Of a DNA stretch of 64,000 nt, positions 33,336 through 46,800 are shown piece by piece (position 1 is the first letter of the stretch; each line of letters begins with the position of its first letter). Position numbers and translations under genes: made by a program. The DNA lies in contig JANCIK010000013.1 of NCBI GenBank assembly GCA_028532985.1, positions 620,001-684,000 of the forward strand, read 5' to 3'. The stretch is from Stropharia rugosoannulata. Its lineage: Eukaryota > Basidiomycota > Agaricomycetes > Agaricales > Strophariaceae. The notes beneath the pieces were generated by a model that did no database searches, was not told the origin of the DNA, and saw nothing but the letters and a program-made list of their open reading frames with translations.

Positions 33336-35894
33336 AGTATTAGTTAGTGTTTAATGTTTAAAAATTAAATTCGAGTCTTCATGCGTTCTCCTTGGGTTCA
33401 GAGAGGTGAAAAGTTTACAGAACGTGTAACTGGTCTGTGAAAAGTCTTTAGCGCGCTGAAGAGAGGCTTATTAAGGTCTATTCAGTGCTGACCTGGGCCA
33501 ACTCCACAAAAAGTTTCAACCACTAGGTGTTCAGCTAATATATGCAGTGTCAGCGTCCGTTCAGACAGGCTGGCGGCTGGCAATATGGTCGTTGAACAAT
33601 GCTCTCCTAGCCACGTCCTAGAGAAAGACGAATCCAGAGAACAAGATAAACCTAGATGAACGGACCCAGATAGGGAGCCTCCAGACTGGGATTGCTGGGG
33701 AAAGTAATATAGAGAGGTAAGCAAGGGACTGTTGGCTGATAGTCGAGTTCATCGACCAAATCCAGCCCTGCCGTCATAAGCGAAATAACATCAGCCCCAA
33801 ATATTTCTTCCTGCGCGTTCCAAGCGATTTTTCCGCAGATCCCACCCTATCTCGCCCTTCTGGGAATCCGTCCCTTAATGACCGGCCTGCTACGTAGTCT
33901 TATGTAGGACGTTGGCGTCTGTTCAATGTTGCCGCCGCATTCATGATAATTGATTCTGCCTCGGAAGAGGAGACAACGAGCTACAATGAATGGCGGGACG
34001 GCGCAGATTGGTGAAGATGACGATTTGGACTAAGCGGGATCATAACATTACAAATTGTGTCTTGATGGTCCGCCAACTTGGGTCAAGCCCCTTTGCGTAT
34101 GTATAATGCTGTGCCCATGCGCTATCCTTTTTCCTGCTTCCATCTACATATCGTTCTATATTCTCAGAGGAATAAGTATGAAATTTCGTCCACTCTGATC
34201 TGCTAGTCTGCCCCATTTTCTTGGAAGAAAATGCGACTAACCGCATCATCTTTTTTCACAAATTTTCTGCGCCTCTCCTTGACAAACAACGCCACTGAAG
34301 TAATTTCATCGAGGCACAACTTCCAACAATTCTGAATCGAGCACGTTAGATAAGTGAATAGAGGGAGCATCGACAGGTGATCACCCTTTAAAAATACACC
34401 TTTACCAAGCTTTACCCGCGACACCCTTGACTTGCCTTGAAGCTTGACCCCCCGGACACAATATCCACCGGAAGTACAATATTGTAGCCCCTAACTAGGA
34501 TATAAGTATCACGCGTTTTGTCACCCAGAGTCGCTGGTTCTTCGGTGCCGGCGAATATTTACTACGTACGTGTTCATAAACATGTAAGTGCATACATACA
34601 CATAAGTATAGTCTGACTAGGTCTGACTCTTGCGAAGTACGTCCGAATATTGTCTCGACTTACGAGAGCAAGGCCTGTCGTGCGCGCCGGGGCGGAGGCC
34701 AGGCTGATAAAACCGTCGGGGAAAGGCACCTTAGCCGCATGGTCCTGTGTATCAGCAGCTATCAGCAGACTCGCAACTGCAGGGGAACAAATATCGACAC
34801 CTATCGACGCGGAAGACAGTCGGTGGACCAATAAAATAAGTACTAAGAGCGAATAAACCTAACCGTGTTGGTAACAAAGGAATGTACTACATGGTCAAAC
34901 TCATGGCCCGACAGGCGATTCGATGCGATTACCGCAAAACGGGAGTAGTCCTCAAAGCCTCACTAGCACTGCTCAGTTATTTTATACAAAAATGATTTTA
35001 CATAGTAGCCGGTCAAAGCCTGACAGTGATGATCGCATGAGCAACGACAAGTTGATTGCCAACATCTCTCCTGAGTAGTCAAGCTTCAAGCTTCATGATG
35101 TTCTACTAAGTCACGCAGCTGGTTTCATATATTTTGCATTTATTAGTCCCACCCACACGGCTGTGACATAACTGTGTACGGCCGCTGGCAACGCCAGCGA
35201 ATAACCTATTATTGCACTTTCAGCATCGCCTTGGCAGACTTTTATACGGTTACTTAAGTAGAGTAGTGTGAAGCCTGCATGGTAAGTGCAAGTGGTCACA
35301 CGAGACAGAAGACGAGCATGAAACGTGGAAGGACGTGCCGCGGGAAACGTTCGAGTTTATATGAAACGATGGGCGCTTAAAATGAAATACTTGGGTGACA
35401 ATTGTGTAAAACGATCTCATCATATCCGCTGCCTGCGATGTCTTCAGTAGGCTACTCGCAGCTCACGGGTTCGAAAGCCACGAGATGCATGTTATTATAA
35501 TTATAATAAATAGCCAGACGGTCGATCCCATACACGTAGAAAAGAATTTTTCATCTTAATGCTTGACATTAGAATCAGCTAGAATTTCTGATCCATTGTG
35601 ATGTGTCCATTCACACCCTGGTGTTTGCTGGTAGGCGTGCGACGCTTTGACAAAACTGGGACTAAGGGCAGCGCTGCCTTTTAATCTATAAAATTAGATG
35701 GTAGCGAGACAATTCTCACCTCAGTTCGCCGCGATGTTGTTGCCATCCTCAGCTAACCCCGCAATAGTTAGTTAGATGGTTCATCATGTTGCCGTCCGAA
35801 AAAGGAAGACAAGATAATATCGATGTGTACGACAAAGACATAACTCGTGTATACAACCCAATAAAAGGATACACAGGCCACCAGGAATCCGACC
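33336..35894. other. long intergenic region, nothing certain
   Basis: About 2.5 kb without a gene I can support. Minus-strand frames at 34040-34424 contain a lysine-rich stretch but overlap each other in different frames and show no motif. It may be degraded coding DNA. No tRNA or repeat element was recognised. Confidence 0.45.
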
Positions 35895-37733
35895 TTACGT
35901 CTGCTCCGCAACAACCAGTTTTTTTCGCTCCGCTTTCGGCTTGCTCTCGCCCGCCCTTGAATGCTTCCGCCGTCTCTCCTCCTTGACACGCTGTGCCTCG
36001 AGCATCGTCGTCTTGAGCTTCGCCGTTTGATGCACAGACTTGGGCAGGTGACGAGTCCTGATGAAACCACGGAGAAAGAAAAAAAAAAGATAATCAGTTG
36101 ATGCATCTCTTCCTTGTTCTGATGAACAGAAAAACATAGCCCGAGACTAACCTAGCGACCCTGTCCACCTCGCCATCGATCCTCCATCTGTTCTTGAGAC
36201 TCTGCCTGTATTCCATAGCGGCGCGTTCGCGAGCCGTGATAACGCCCAGCTTCTCGGACGCCTTGGCCTTCCATATCCGCACGTTTCCGTCGTCCGAACC
36301 TGACATAACGAACCGGGCGTCGCCAGAGAAAATAGTGGATGTTACCCTGCAGATGACGATTTAATTCATTTTCATTCAATCAATTGAAACACAGATCATA
36401 CCTTTGCATCCGTTTAGTGTGATACACCTCGGGCTGGCGGCCAATGCCCTCTTGCCATATCCTTACCGTCCGGTCCCAGCCACCGCTCACAAATTCTGTA
36501 CCCGTGGGACTCCAATCGCACGACATAACCGCAGCGACATGGGCTTTATAGATTTGTGTGGGGCTATCAAGATGCCGGATATCAAATGTATAGAGATTGT
36601 GGTCTTCTGACGCAAGGAGGACGGTAGTAGGGAATGTCGGGGACCATGAAAGGGCGTTGCTTTGCATCTTGTGGATTATTTGTATGATGGCAAACAAGAG
36701 CGGTAAACGGGAACACATACCTGCATCACTACCCGCCGTTCAGCCTTCCCCGTACGAATGTCGTATAGCGTAAATGTTCTGTCCGAACCCAAACTGGCTA
36801 ATACGGACGACTCGCTCATATTGAACCTGACGGCTGTTATAGTTTCAGTGGATGTCGGGAATGTCAAATTGCTGATAGGTGCACTCCTGCAGATCATGGA
36901 GTGAGAACTGGTCGCCATCGTCAGAAAAATAAAGTACGTACTTCGTTTCGTCCCATATTTGTACTGTATTGGAGGCAGTTGCGAAGAGGGACTCAGTGCG
37001 GTGATGGTCAATTGAACTAAGAAGGTGAAGGTGAGGATAAAACGGCGTACACTACAATCGGTACTTACTTGAATACCGCTTTTCCGGGGAATACGTTCAA
37101 TGGCTGGAAGTAAACCAAAAATAAAGCGATTATGTTGAAGTTGAAGTAAACCCGGTCGTTAGACATTATGACTTACAGTCGTTCCATCACCGTCTGCAGC
37201 CCAGAGTTTGACATTGCGATCCACACCGCAACTGAGCAGTCGTGCGCCTCCATCAGGCGAGAAACAAAGACCGGAGACCTTCCCTTTATGCGCCTGTGGG
37301 ATTTTCAAGGTTTCTTTTCTACTTGACAGGTCGTGCATGATAATACCTGGACCACCACACACACCCATCAGTCAAAGAGTCCGATTTAAAGCCAGGGATG
37401 CAACGTACACACCTCCGTCCCAGCTGCCACTCGCGATGCCTGTCAGGGAGCCAGGCCGGCGACACAGCACCTCTACAGCGTCGATGTGGCCTTCCAGGCT
37501 CGCGACGAACGGTTTGGCGAACATCCTGTCCATTTTTGCTGCGTTCAGCGCGCGGGTGCGTTCTCTGGCGCGCGAGAATGGGTGCATGAGAGGGTTCAGA
37601 TTGCGCGATTGCGGCGTAGGATCACCAGGTCGCAGAGCTACATGTTCAGCAGGATTGTGCTGAAGGACTGAGATTTTCTGTGGGTTTCCTTCAGGTCCTG
37701 TGGAACAGCATGAAAAGCTGAGCTTACCACCAT
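35895..37733 (-). CDS. SOF1: SOF1/DCAF13, WD40 ribosome-biogenesis factor
   Basis: An essential U3 snoRNP-associated WD40 protein in small-subunit rRNA processing; in animals also a DDB1-CUL4 receptor. Exon 1 is just the two codons ATG GTG (37733-37728). After an intron with donor GTAAGC the frame continues KISVLQHNPAEHV, which fits the family start. The Sof1 signature RNLNPLMHPFSRARERTRAL and MDRMFAKPFVASLEGH follows, then WD40 blades (SCGVDRNVKLWA, LASLGSDRTFTLYD, FVSGGWDRTVRIW, VMSGSDDGNVRIWKA). The Sof1 C-terminal domain is complete (RERAAMEYRQSLKNRW, TRHLPKSVHQT, then a lysine-rich tail). Stop at 35895. Many short introns. Firm assignment. Confidence 0.93.
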
Positions 37734-38665
37734 ATCTCAATGCGTCGTTCTATAATACAACTGAATGTAAAACGTTCTGTACTGGCAAAGCAACTCTGCT
37801 GTTGATAATTTTGATCCCAGCTGTGGTCGAAGTGCATGCACAATCAAAAGGGAAATTTCAGAATGAAAAGGATGTAGATTACGTAAGCTACAAAAGTCGT
37901 AGTAGACGGGTCATCGACTTCATCTCAACTTTATTTCTAGTCCTTGATAGCATTCATGAGTACTAACCTCCAATCTACGAAACGATATGGCTGCTGGCAC
38001 CGATAATAGAGAGAAAAATCCGGCGACATAGGGCGGTAGTTGCTGAAATCAAAGGTATACATCTGTGGAAGTGGGTAAAGATGCCCATATATCCTCATGC
38101 TGATGCTCTCGCAGAGTCACACCTTCAATAAGCTCCTGATAAGCTCTACAGGGTTCTACATTACCATAAACTCGAGATATTCCGTTGCTTTGGCCCAGGA
38201 ACTCCTGGGATACATCATTGTCAGGATCGATACACCCGGTTGATGACATGTGGATACGCAACAGTTGTTGCTGTATAGCAACCAATTCCCAGATGATGCC
38301 CTCACATGGATCGTGATCAGTCGCTGTGCAGAACAGGGAACTGTCCAGACTCTAGCGACCGCGCGAGCCGACCGCTCTGCAGGACCTTTCTTTCTCTTCT
38401 TCCATTCCGTTACTTTTTCGCGGAAATAGACGCGGGCAAGTCTTTTTCCAGCAGCCAGTCTGCGTTCCACTCTTTTATTCCTTCAATCCCTCTTGAATAG
38501 CCTTTGCGTGTCCTTCGCCTAGTGCGACCGTGCGGAAGGGAACCAGTCCGTGGTTTTGCGACAATCTGAGGATGCTGTTGATTGGGGATCGACTCTTACA
38601 TTGAACACACCCGCCGTCGTCCATCCCAACCAGTGCGAAACGAAGAATCCGCCTGGTTAGAGTAA
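37734..38665. other. intergenic, nothing recognised
   Basis: Contains the divergent promoter region of SOF1 (-) and the membrane protein gene (+). Short minus-strand frames at 38049-38687 have no recognisable domain. Confidence 0.45.
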
Positions 38666-41600
38666 ATGGGATCCATTTGCTTTTCATCGGCTTCTATACT
38701 GCGATGCACTCTCCCTTCATCCGAACTCAAGAGCGTTCTATTAATCATCCCAACAGCACTGGAGGCCATATTTGCAACATCCTTAGTCTTTGCCAATTGG
38801 AAAAGCGGCAGTAGGTAAGAGTGTTCAAACTTCATTATTACCTCACTCGTCTCGGTTCCGTTCTAATTAATATACATCGCGCATCGTCCAGGAAACATCT
38901 CTTCCTGACTGCAGAAGGATGGATGTACCTAGCGCTGTCTCTAGGCGAACTTGTTCGCGCCATTGTACCGGGCGTGCGCAATAACGTCCAGTTGTTTCAG
39001 ATGTTTGATGTAGGAATAGGTGCGCTCTTTTTTTCTGGGACTTGGGACTGCTCTAATGGAATTGATACCAGGAGTCGCTTCATTTCTTCCCATTTTCTTT
39101 TATACATTCTTTCTTTTCCTTTTCACAAGCAATGACCTGGTCGACGCATTACCAAAAAACATTAGAAATGTTGCAAAGCTTTCTCTTATTCTTTTTCTTC
39201 CAGCCATTGTTGTATTCAACGAAATAGCGTCCTTCGTTGGTGTAAAAATAGGTAAATCACTCGCTTGTTGACTGTCTAAATTGAAGAAGTAACTCATAAA
39301 TTATAACTACTCAGATAGTCTCCCAACCGAAAACAATACCTCTTCCAGTGTTGTCACACTAGGATTTACTTCAGCTCATGAAGAGCTGCTATGGACATTT
39401 TTCACAAGTACAACACTCGCTTTGCTTATCGTTTATCAAGCCGCTGTCTTCTGTTTCTCATTTTTTCGCCTCGGGCAGGCAATAATTGGTCAACGACGTA
39501 TCAAAAGCGAGGGTGCCGATAAAGCGCATTTCGTCAACGGAGTAGGCTGGTTATGTATTGGTTTGAAACTGGGGGCACTGGAGTCCGTGGTCGGGTTTGC
39601 CGGAGGTGCATTTGGCGTCAATATCACAAGAAGGTTGATGCGAATGATAGCTCGTGGGTGTCTTTGCACTGGGATTATTAAAGGGTATGTTCTCTGTGTC
39701 ACAATATACCGTTTAACTAACACGGTCAAATTAAGAGTTGATACTGTTGAAGACTTCCACGTCGTCCAGCGAGAGCTGAAACTCAACAGTGCAAATCGAC
39801 AGGAAAGGAAGAGCGGGCTGCGCCATTTCATATCCAACCCGCGCCTCAGTACCTTTCGGCAACTGTCTCCCACAGCTACCTCCTTCCATGCGTCGAACGC
39901 CACAAAGCCCTTCGAAAATGAGACAGGCCAGGCGTCGAAAAAGAGTGCCCACTATTCAACTTGGAGCCAACGCCAGTCCGCACTACTGCAAAATGGTCTT
40001 CCTGGCATGCAAGCGTTCGCGAGCGTGAAAGAGGCGCGCAGTAATCAAAGGGTAACAATCTCCTACCAGGGCGGTACTCCTCGCCTGCACATGCGGTTCT
40101 CGAGCTTCGACACTCTCAATCCGAGTTCCATGGTGGAGAAGGTGGAGAAGGCGGGAAGTCGGCGGAATAGCCAATACCTAGGGAGTTATCAGGGCACGAC
40201 CAGCGTTCAACTTCCTTATGCCTCAGATGATTTCGAGTCTATGTCAGATCTCCCGGCGCCCGAAGCGTACTTTCACAAGGAGCATGCTGGGTCTATCAGC
40301 TACCGTGACTCACTTAATTCAGCACCGTCGTTAGGCCCGTACGAGATTATCGATGCTCGCAGGCTATCCCAGAAGGCCGCAATGGCGCAGATGTATACCC
40401 CAAGCTCAGCCAAGACGCGCAATAGCCCTGTACAAGCGGACGAGATTGCAATTCCAGAGCCGACTTACCAGATGTCCTCGCCACCGCTACCTGTAGAAAC
40501 CAGTAAGGTCCGAGACTCTTCGAAGTACAAATCAGTGATTAGCGTCACCGATTCCATACAAGCGATGCGAGAACTAACGGCTCAGTTCCCTGGCCCGCCA
40601 GGTATCTCACAGCTGCGGCCTTCAGAAAATATGAATCGTTCACTGCCTAAGAAGATTAAGAAGAGGGACGTGGTTCGCCCGCCAACACCTACTGGACTTA
40701 CAGAACAGTCGGTATGGGAAGACGATAGTCGAGCGAGCGCCCAATACCTCTCTCCTGGTCTGCCCATACCACAAGTCATAGGATCTCCGTCCCAACTCAG
40801 TTTCAGCAAGACACAAATAAGCAGTGTCGGGGCAGATGAAAACGTTCATAGTAGTGTTACCTCTCATCCTCGGGCAGGAAAGGTGCCCGTTACACCCGGC
40901 GGATACAGAAGAATGTCGACATCCTCGCGACACAGGAGCCACAGTAGCTCTTTCCCAAAGCCCATAGAACCGTCCGAAGAGGAGTTTGACCTTAGCAGCT
41001 TGCAACCAACGAAGAATCCTATCTATGCCCCGGTCGGTATGCCTCTCCGCCAATCGCTCAAACTGAACACAGTGCTGTCCCCGCAAGCTAGTAAAGGGCC
41101 TCTCACTGCTGCAGAATTCGAGAGCCCCAGTACAGCTCTCTCCCAACTTACACGGCTGCGAGAGGATGGCATAGAGCAGAGGATCGATCCTTTCTTAGAC
41201 TTCGCCACGGCACTGGACACGGGTAAATCCAAACAGTTCCGCCCCAGTTTGCCGCCCCTACCAGAGCCGACCCCGCGGCGCATAGCCGCCATTCCAACGC
41301 CGGAACGCAATATGTCCCGGGCGGAGGAAAGGTACTTTCGAATCGAACAATGGGTAAACACTAGCGCGAACACCGCCGTCATCGAGCACGAGATCCCAGA
41401 ATCCCCCGTCACGATTGTAACACCCACGATGACGCCCACGATGGTCGGGACTTCTGTCGACGACAAGCTATATGACGACAAGATGAGCGACCGTGCGCCT
41501 GTGCGGGAGAACAATCTGCAGAATTTGCACGACCGCGGGCCAAGCATTGACGCACTCTCCATAGCATGGCCGAAGGACCCTAATGCGCCGACATCGGGAG

Positions 41601-41902
41601 ACCGTGCAGTCGGAGGCGCAGCCGCTGCTGCGGGCACACAAGCTGCCCTTGCGCGGGTAGCGACTGTGGGCAAGGCGCCCAGCCGGACTACCCCCACCCC
41701 GATGCTTACGCATGCCGTGCGCGGCAGTCTGCATCTACAGCCCATTGTCGTACCGCCGCGCAGTGGCAATCTGCCGCAGATCGAATATGAAACGATAGAG
41801 TCTCCTGTTACGCGAAAGGTGTCAGCAAAGGATTCTGACGTGTTGGATATGGAGGATAGCCTGCGCCGCATGCCGAGGCAGTCGACAGCGCGCAGATTTT
41901 GA
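38666..41902 (+). CDS. polytopic membrane protein with long disordered tail
   Basis: The ATG at 38666 directly follows an in-frame TAA. Exon 1 (to 38814) encodes a first membrane helix (SVLLIIPTALEAIFATSLVF). Later exons add helices: MYLALSLGELVRAIV, a hydrophobic one with LMELIPGVASFLPIFFYTFF, LSLILFLPAIVVFNEIASFV, LLIVYQAAVFCFSFFRLGQ, and WLCIGLKLGALESVVGFAGG. That is about six to seven in all. After a last intron near 39688-39734 a roughly 700-residue Ser/Pro/Thr-rich tail follows to the stop at 41902. The layout (about seven helices, long cytosolic tail) is receptor-like, but I see no known GPCR signature. Function is unknown. Confidence 0.65.
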
Positions 41903-42134
41903 GTTTCCTTTTCAATGTACCATTGTTTTTATATGTAATACCCCATTGGATTTATGCTTTCTGTTCTTATTATTTTCGTTCTTCGCTATATCATACGTTT
42001 TCGGAGATGTTGTTCATTTGACCTGCGCGATCAGCATTCGGCACATATTTCTTATCAAATCACCGTAATTGAGCATGAGTGTCATATCCAGGTTGCGCAT
42101 AGATAAAATATACAAAGGTACAACAACAAAGACC

Positions 42135-43369
42135 TCAATTCTGTAATAGTAATGTGAATGTGAATTAGCTGTGTATGTACGGTACGGTACAGACAGAGCG
42201 GACTTGCCTCTGGTATCCTGAAGATGGTAATTTCCTGTTGTTTGAAATAACGCCTGTTTTCTTCGTCGATGAGAACAAGGTTGAGATAGTAGCGCGTTGT
42301 GAACTTCTTGTTAACATCACGGAAGGTAGGTGTGAGATCGAAACCTCCTAGGAAGACTCGGATTGGAATAGTCTCGCCTTGCAAAGTAGACATGTCAGTG
42401 AGTCTATAGAAACAACGATGATGCTACAAAACGGAGAAAATGTACCTCGCACTGGAGCGCCATCCATAATTTCAAACTTGGTGATAGTCTCGCTTTCATT
42501 GTACTGGTTCGGCGGTGAGCCGGTAGTCTCCCGTCGAATAATGGACAGCTCCATGTGTTTAATCTTTATGCGGACCAGCAAGAAATAGATCTTCCCGACA
42601 ATAACATCTTTCAGATGGTATCTGGAGAACATTCAAGCCATCTTGTGAAATATGAAAGAGTGTAGACTCACTTAGATTTGTTGTACTCGAATTCAATATG
42701 CAGGCAGTCTTCAATACCGACCTCCATCTTGATGGAATTGTTGCTATCGGGAGGCATTCGGAAGGAATGGACCCAGATATCTCTCTCTTTCACGACATCA
42801 GCCATCCGCCGCGATATTGAGACCCGCACAAAGTAACTATCCGGTCATTAGAGTATTCTTCGTGTCTGCGAATATCCCTTGCTCACCGCAGTTTAACATT
42901 GATACCCTGATAACTCTCAAACTGCTTCTCAACATTCTTGAAGTTAAAGTCGAACGTCTGAGCTTGGCGCATCTCCCCTGGGGCAGCAAGCTCCTGCGAT
43001 AGGGACAGGAATTCATGATGGTGCCCTCGGTCGTAAAATAGCTCTAAGCAATGCTTGTTGACATGCAAGTTAATCACCCGTACGTATGCAACGTACCGAT
43101 ACTCCCCACGAATTCTACTTTAATGCCTTCATGTGTAGTCTTCTTTCCATCACGTACCCGGATTGTGACCTTCAGCAAAGTTCAGTGGCTGCCCAGTGGC
43201 CGGAAGAGAAAGAAGGAAGTCGAACCTGGCCAGTCACCGAGTCCCCGTCGTAATATACAGGGCATGAAACGGTTTTCTCCTTTTCCGACTTTACCTCAAC
43301 TTGTTTCCTCAGCTCCTCTCCCTCGAGCTTGATGTCAACATCAATGGGCGACGCGAAGAAGTACGCCAT
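42135..43369 (-). CDS. VPS26: retromer subunit VPS26
   Basis: Arrestin-fold subunit of the retromer complex, which recycles cargo from endosomes. MAYFFASPIDVDIKLEG at 43369 is the family start. Later exons carry ELFYDRGHHHEFLSLSQELA, TFDFNFKNVEKQFESYQGIN, the RYFVRVSISR strand, DCLHIEFEYNKSKYHLKDVI, RRETTGSPPNQYNESETI and ETIPIRVFLGGFDLTPTF, ending KQQEITIFRIPE. Removing a GC-AG intron (42207-42141) gives a final Asn and a stop at 42135. If it is retained, translation would run on to 42082. Several introns; about 300 residues. Assignment is firm; the last codon is not. Confidence 0.93.
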
Positions 43370-43591
43370 CCTTGCAGATGTTCAGGGTATTTGGTCAGCG
43401 TAGGTATTATCTGGGGCGGTGAACTGTAGAACGGCAGGCAAATGATGGCGGATTAGTTCCAAGACGAGTAGTGTCCGATGTTCCACCTCGCCAGGCTTCG
43501 AGCTATGATTGTGTACAGGTAACGGGAGGGGAAAAGGGTAGTATTGACCAAATGGTGTACCTGTCGGTAAGGGGTCGAATGGAATTGATTC

Positions 43592-43599
43592 TGACGTCA
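43592..43599. promoter_or_regulatory. CRE-like TGACGTCA in the VPS26 upstream region
   Basis: A perfect ATF/CREB-type palindrome about 220 nt before the VPS26 ATG. Site function is inferred from sequence only. Confidence 0.4.
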
Positions 43600-43862
43600 A
43601 GTTGCCGTCAGCGCGTCACGCGCAGCTCAAGCGCAGTGCAATCAAGTGCAATTTGTGGGTCCCAGCGAAAACTGGACTTGCAATTAGTAAATCAGTCACT
43701 ATATGCTAGTAGAAGAGCGTAGCAATATAAAATGATGACTTCATGGCTATATTTATTACTGAGCAGATAATATGTACTAATCACCAACGACCAAGCAACA
43801 ACTACTCGACGCTCGCTGCAAGCGGCCAGGCTGCTGTATGTTAATGGAGTATTGCTCAAAGC

Positions 43863-46800
43863 TCAACGATCTACCATAGTGGACAAGATACTGCGCAATA
43901 CATTGGGAATATCCCCGGTATTTGACACACGGAAGGCTCTCCCAGGAAGGCTCTTTGTTACCCTATTGTCCCCAATAAATATAAGCATATTTCATAGACT
44001 GCACAGTTTCTGCGACGAAAGCTCACCAAGATGCCTCGGCACCTTCGCCAATACAAATCAAAGCTGTGTTGACTTTGGGATTATGCTTCATTGCTCTCGT
44101 CAAATCTTCCGATGAGATTTGATATCGACCGAAGTTAGCGTCCTAAACATAAATTTAGTGTCCATTTTACGCCAGATGCCAGAGTTGTCTACCGTGATAG
44201 CAATAACAAACCAGTCGTCTACCAGATACAGAACCAATGTTAAATGAAGCTGTTAAGCATCAGAAGTGCTGACTTACCTGCATCATACTTCGCTACTTCG
44301 TTGACGCCCTTCATTATGGCCTCCACTAATGATTGAAAAACTGAGCTTCGATACGTTTCGTTGATACTGACTGTATACCTGTGTAATCGCCAGCGAAAGC
44401 GTACTGTGGAACCATGAACATCTTCTCAGTCACCTTCCAGCGTTCTTTGAGCTCAGTAGGGGGCTTGTTGGCTTCTGTTAAAGAAATATCTGGCCCGTCC
44501 CCAGACTACGTGTGATCAATCTACTTAGCAGATCTCTGTGTCCAATGAGAAGACCTACATGACCACAGAGCTTTAGACAGGGATAAAAATCATATAAGCT
44601 GGAGTTCGAAGAGGCAAGAAATATGACCGCTTACATCCCACACATATTTCTCTTTACGAGTAAGTCGGTCAAACGTTTCCATAAGCATAACGGCTGGCAG
44701 AGCATCAGCAAGACGTACTGCACTTCTAAGATAATTCAAGAGTTACCTGTCTCCATGCTACGTTGCAGACGGCCGTCGTACTGGAAACGATACCTGATAG
44801 CCTGGTTAGTATGTTTGCGTGTTTTTGCAACTATTTATCGGACATTGATGCACTCAAATCAAAGATGAACTTGATCCTCTTTGGTCTATGTAAATTCTAT
44901 AATTAGAGTTACTCTTAAGGAAAACGCATCATACGCACTTGACTTGTGGACGTCCTAATTCAGGTTTCTCCATTCCACGACGTTTGTACACGGTTGATTC
45001 ACCGGTGAGTCCTTCCGTCAGGCGACTATCGTCAAGCTCTCCGTCAATTTGACGTTTGACCCATACGCGTTCCTCTTCTTTGGCCGCCAGGTCTGGTATA
45101 AGGTTTTAGAGAAAGAAAGGCGCTGCAATTTAAGATAGCTACGTTCAAGAAGATCCAAGAGCGAGGCCATATGCGCTTGGGTGGCGGATAATAGCTTGCC
45201 GTATCCTTTTGCCTCTGAATGAGACATGTCAAGCTCTTCTAGCCGACGCTGCAATTCCTGTCTCGCCATTTCACGCGCCTTTTCTTTGATATGGTCAGGA
45301 ACATTCTGCTTCAGTCCGTCTGACACCTAAGATGACTGGTGAATAACATGACCAAGACATAACACACGTCCATGATATTACATACTTGTTTAATTTCACC
45401 ACCTTTGTATAACCGCTTGTATCCTCCTCTGCCCCCCATACCCGCCGTGTCTCTTCCACCAGTCTGCCAAAGTAGATTTAATGAAGAGATAAGTATTTCT
45501 AGGAACAAATACCTACGCCACCAGCCCATTTATTTCCTCCGTGGTGGTCTTTGTCGTCATGTTCGCCTTCCTTCGGTTCGTTCAAGTCAGTGGCCTTCGG
45601 TTCGAAGTGAACGTCATGAACTTTCTTGACATTTTCCCTGGCTGCTTCAAGACCTAAAGAAGGAACTTCCAGCCTGTAAGAACCATGTGTTTTAGCTCAC
45701 ATTTACAAAAGTTAGTAAAACTGTACCCGTGATGAATTAAAATCTCGGAAAGCTTTTCGATAGTTTCAGGCTTATAAATATCAAAGTCGAATATGTTGCG
45801 AAGGGCGTCTCCCAACGAGTCCGCAGGGTAAGCTTGTATGTGACGGATAAGGTTAATCAACTCTGTAAGCAGGCACCACAATAAGAATATGCACAAGTAA
45901 GTATGAGTGAATATTTAAACACATACCCCTCAACGAATAAGGATAATTGAGGGTCCCGTTTTCGTACCCTTTCCGCAAATCGTGGAAGGCTCCCACAAGT
46001 CGCAGAACTAGATCATCACTCAGCTCCGGTGCAAGTTGGCTAATAAGTTTGCGCTCTGAGGCTTGATCTGGATTAGAAACCGAGTGGGCGCTAAAGTTCT
46101 CGCCAAGAACCTGTAAGAAGTGGTTCCCCAGGAAAGCTTCATGCAAGTTAAGCATCGTGCGCATACAACAGACAGGAAAATAACATACGATACCCCGGCC
46201 GGTTGGCCAACAATATTAGGCGGAAGTTGGGATGGACAACGATGTCCCCTTCACGCTCGAACGAGCGCCTGACGCGCCTTCCATCAGATAACGACATTTC
46301 GCCTTGGCCAGCAAGACTGCGGAAAATCGCGACAACATGTTCTGGTGCTTTGTCGGCCTCATCGATGATGATCAAACGTCCGTGTTTGATGGCTCGTAAA
46401 AGCGGAGAGTCGGTGTACCGAATGAGGCCGTTGTCCAGCGAGGTGGTAAACATCAGTTGGGTAACTGTTGTGTCGCGATGTAGCTGGATATATTCCCTCG
46501 GCCTTCCAAGCAGCTGAACATGGTGAAATCAATTAGCATCTTTCGCAGGCTTTGCATTGACGAAAATAAAGAATATACCTGACATAGTCTTGTGTACATG
46601 AATATGGTCAGTAGCATTCGATGCATTCACGGGTTAGTGCCTACCTGTCTATGATTTTGTTCTTGCCAACTCCCTGATACAAGGTGTGAAGAACTGCGTC
46701 AAGATAGCTGAACGACTTCGACGTACCTGATTCCCAAGTAACACGACATGTTCGCCTAGAACCTCAATGTCTATTGCAATATCTCGCATAAGACCGGTCT

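Noticed and set aside
35455..35490. GGGTTCGAAAGCC, B-box-like
   Set aside because: Flanks do not fold as a tRNA and no A box is present.
41023..41871. 282-residue minus-strand frame
   Set aside because: Antisense to the tail of the membrane protein at 38.7-41.9 kb.
43382..43600. 72-residue minus-strand frame upstream of VPS26
   Set aside because: Proline-rich but without homology; may be an upstream ORF or chance, so not listed as a gene.
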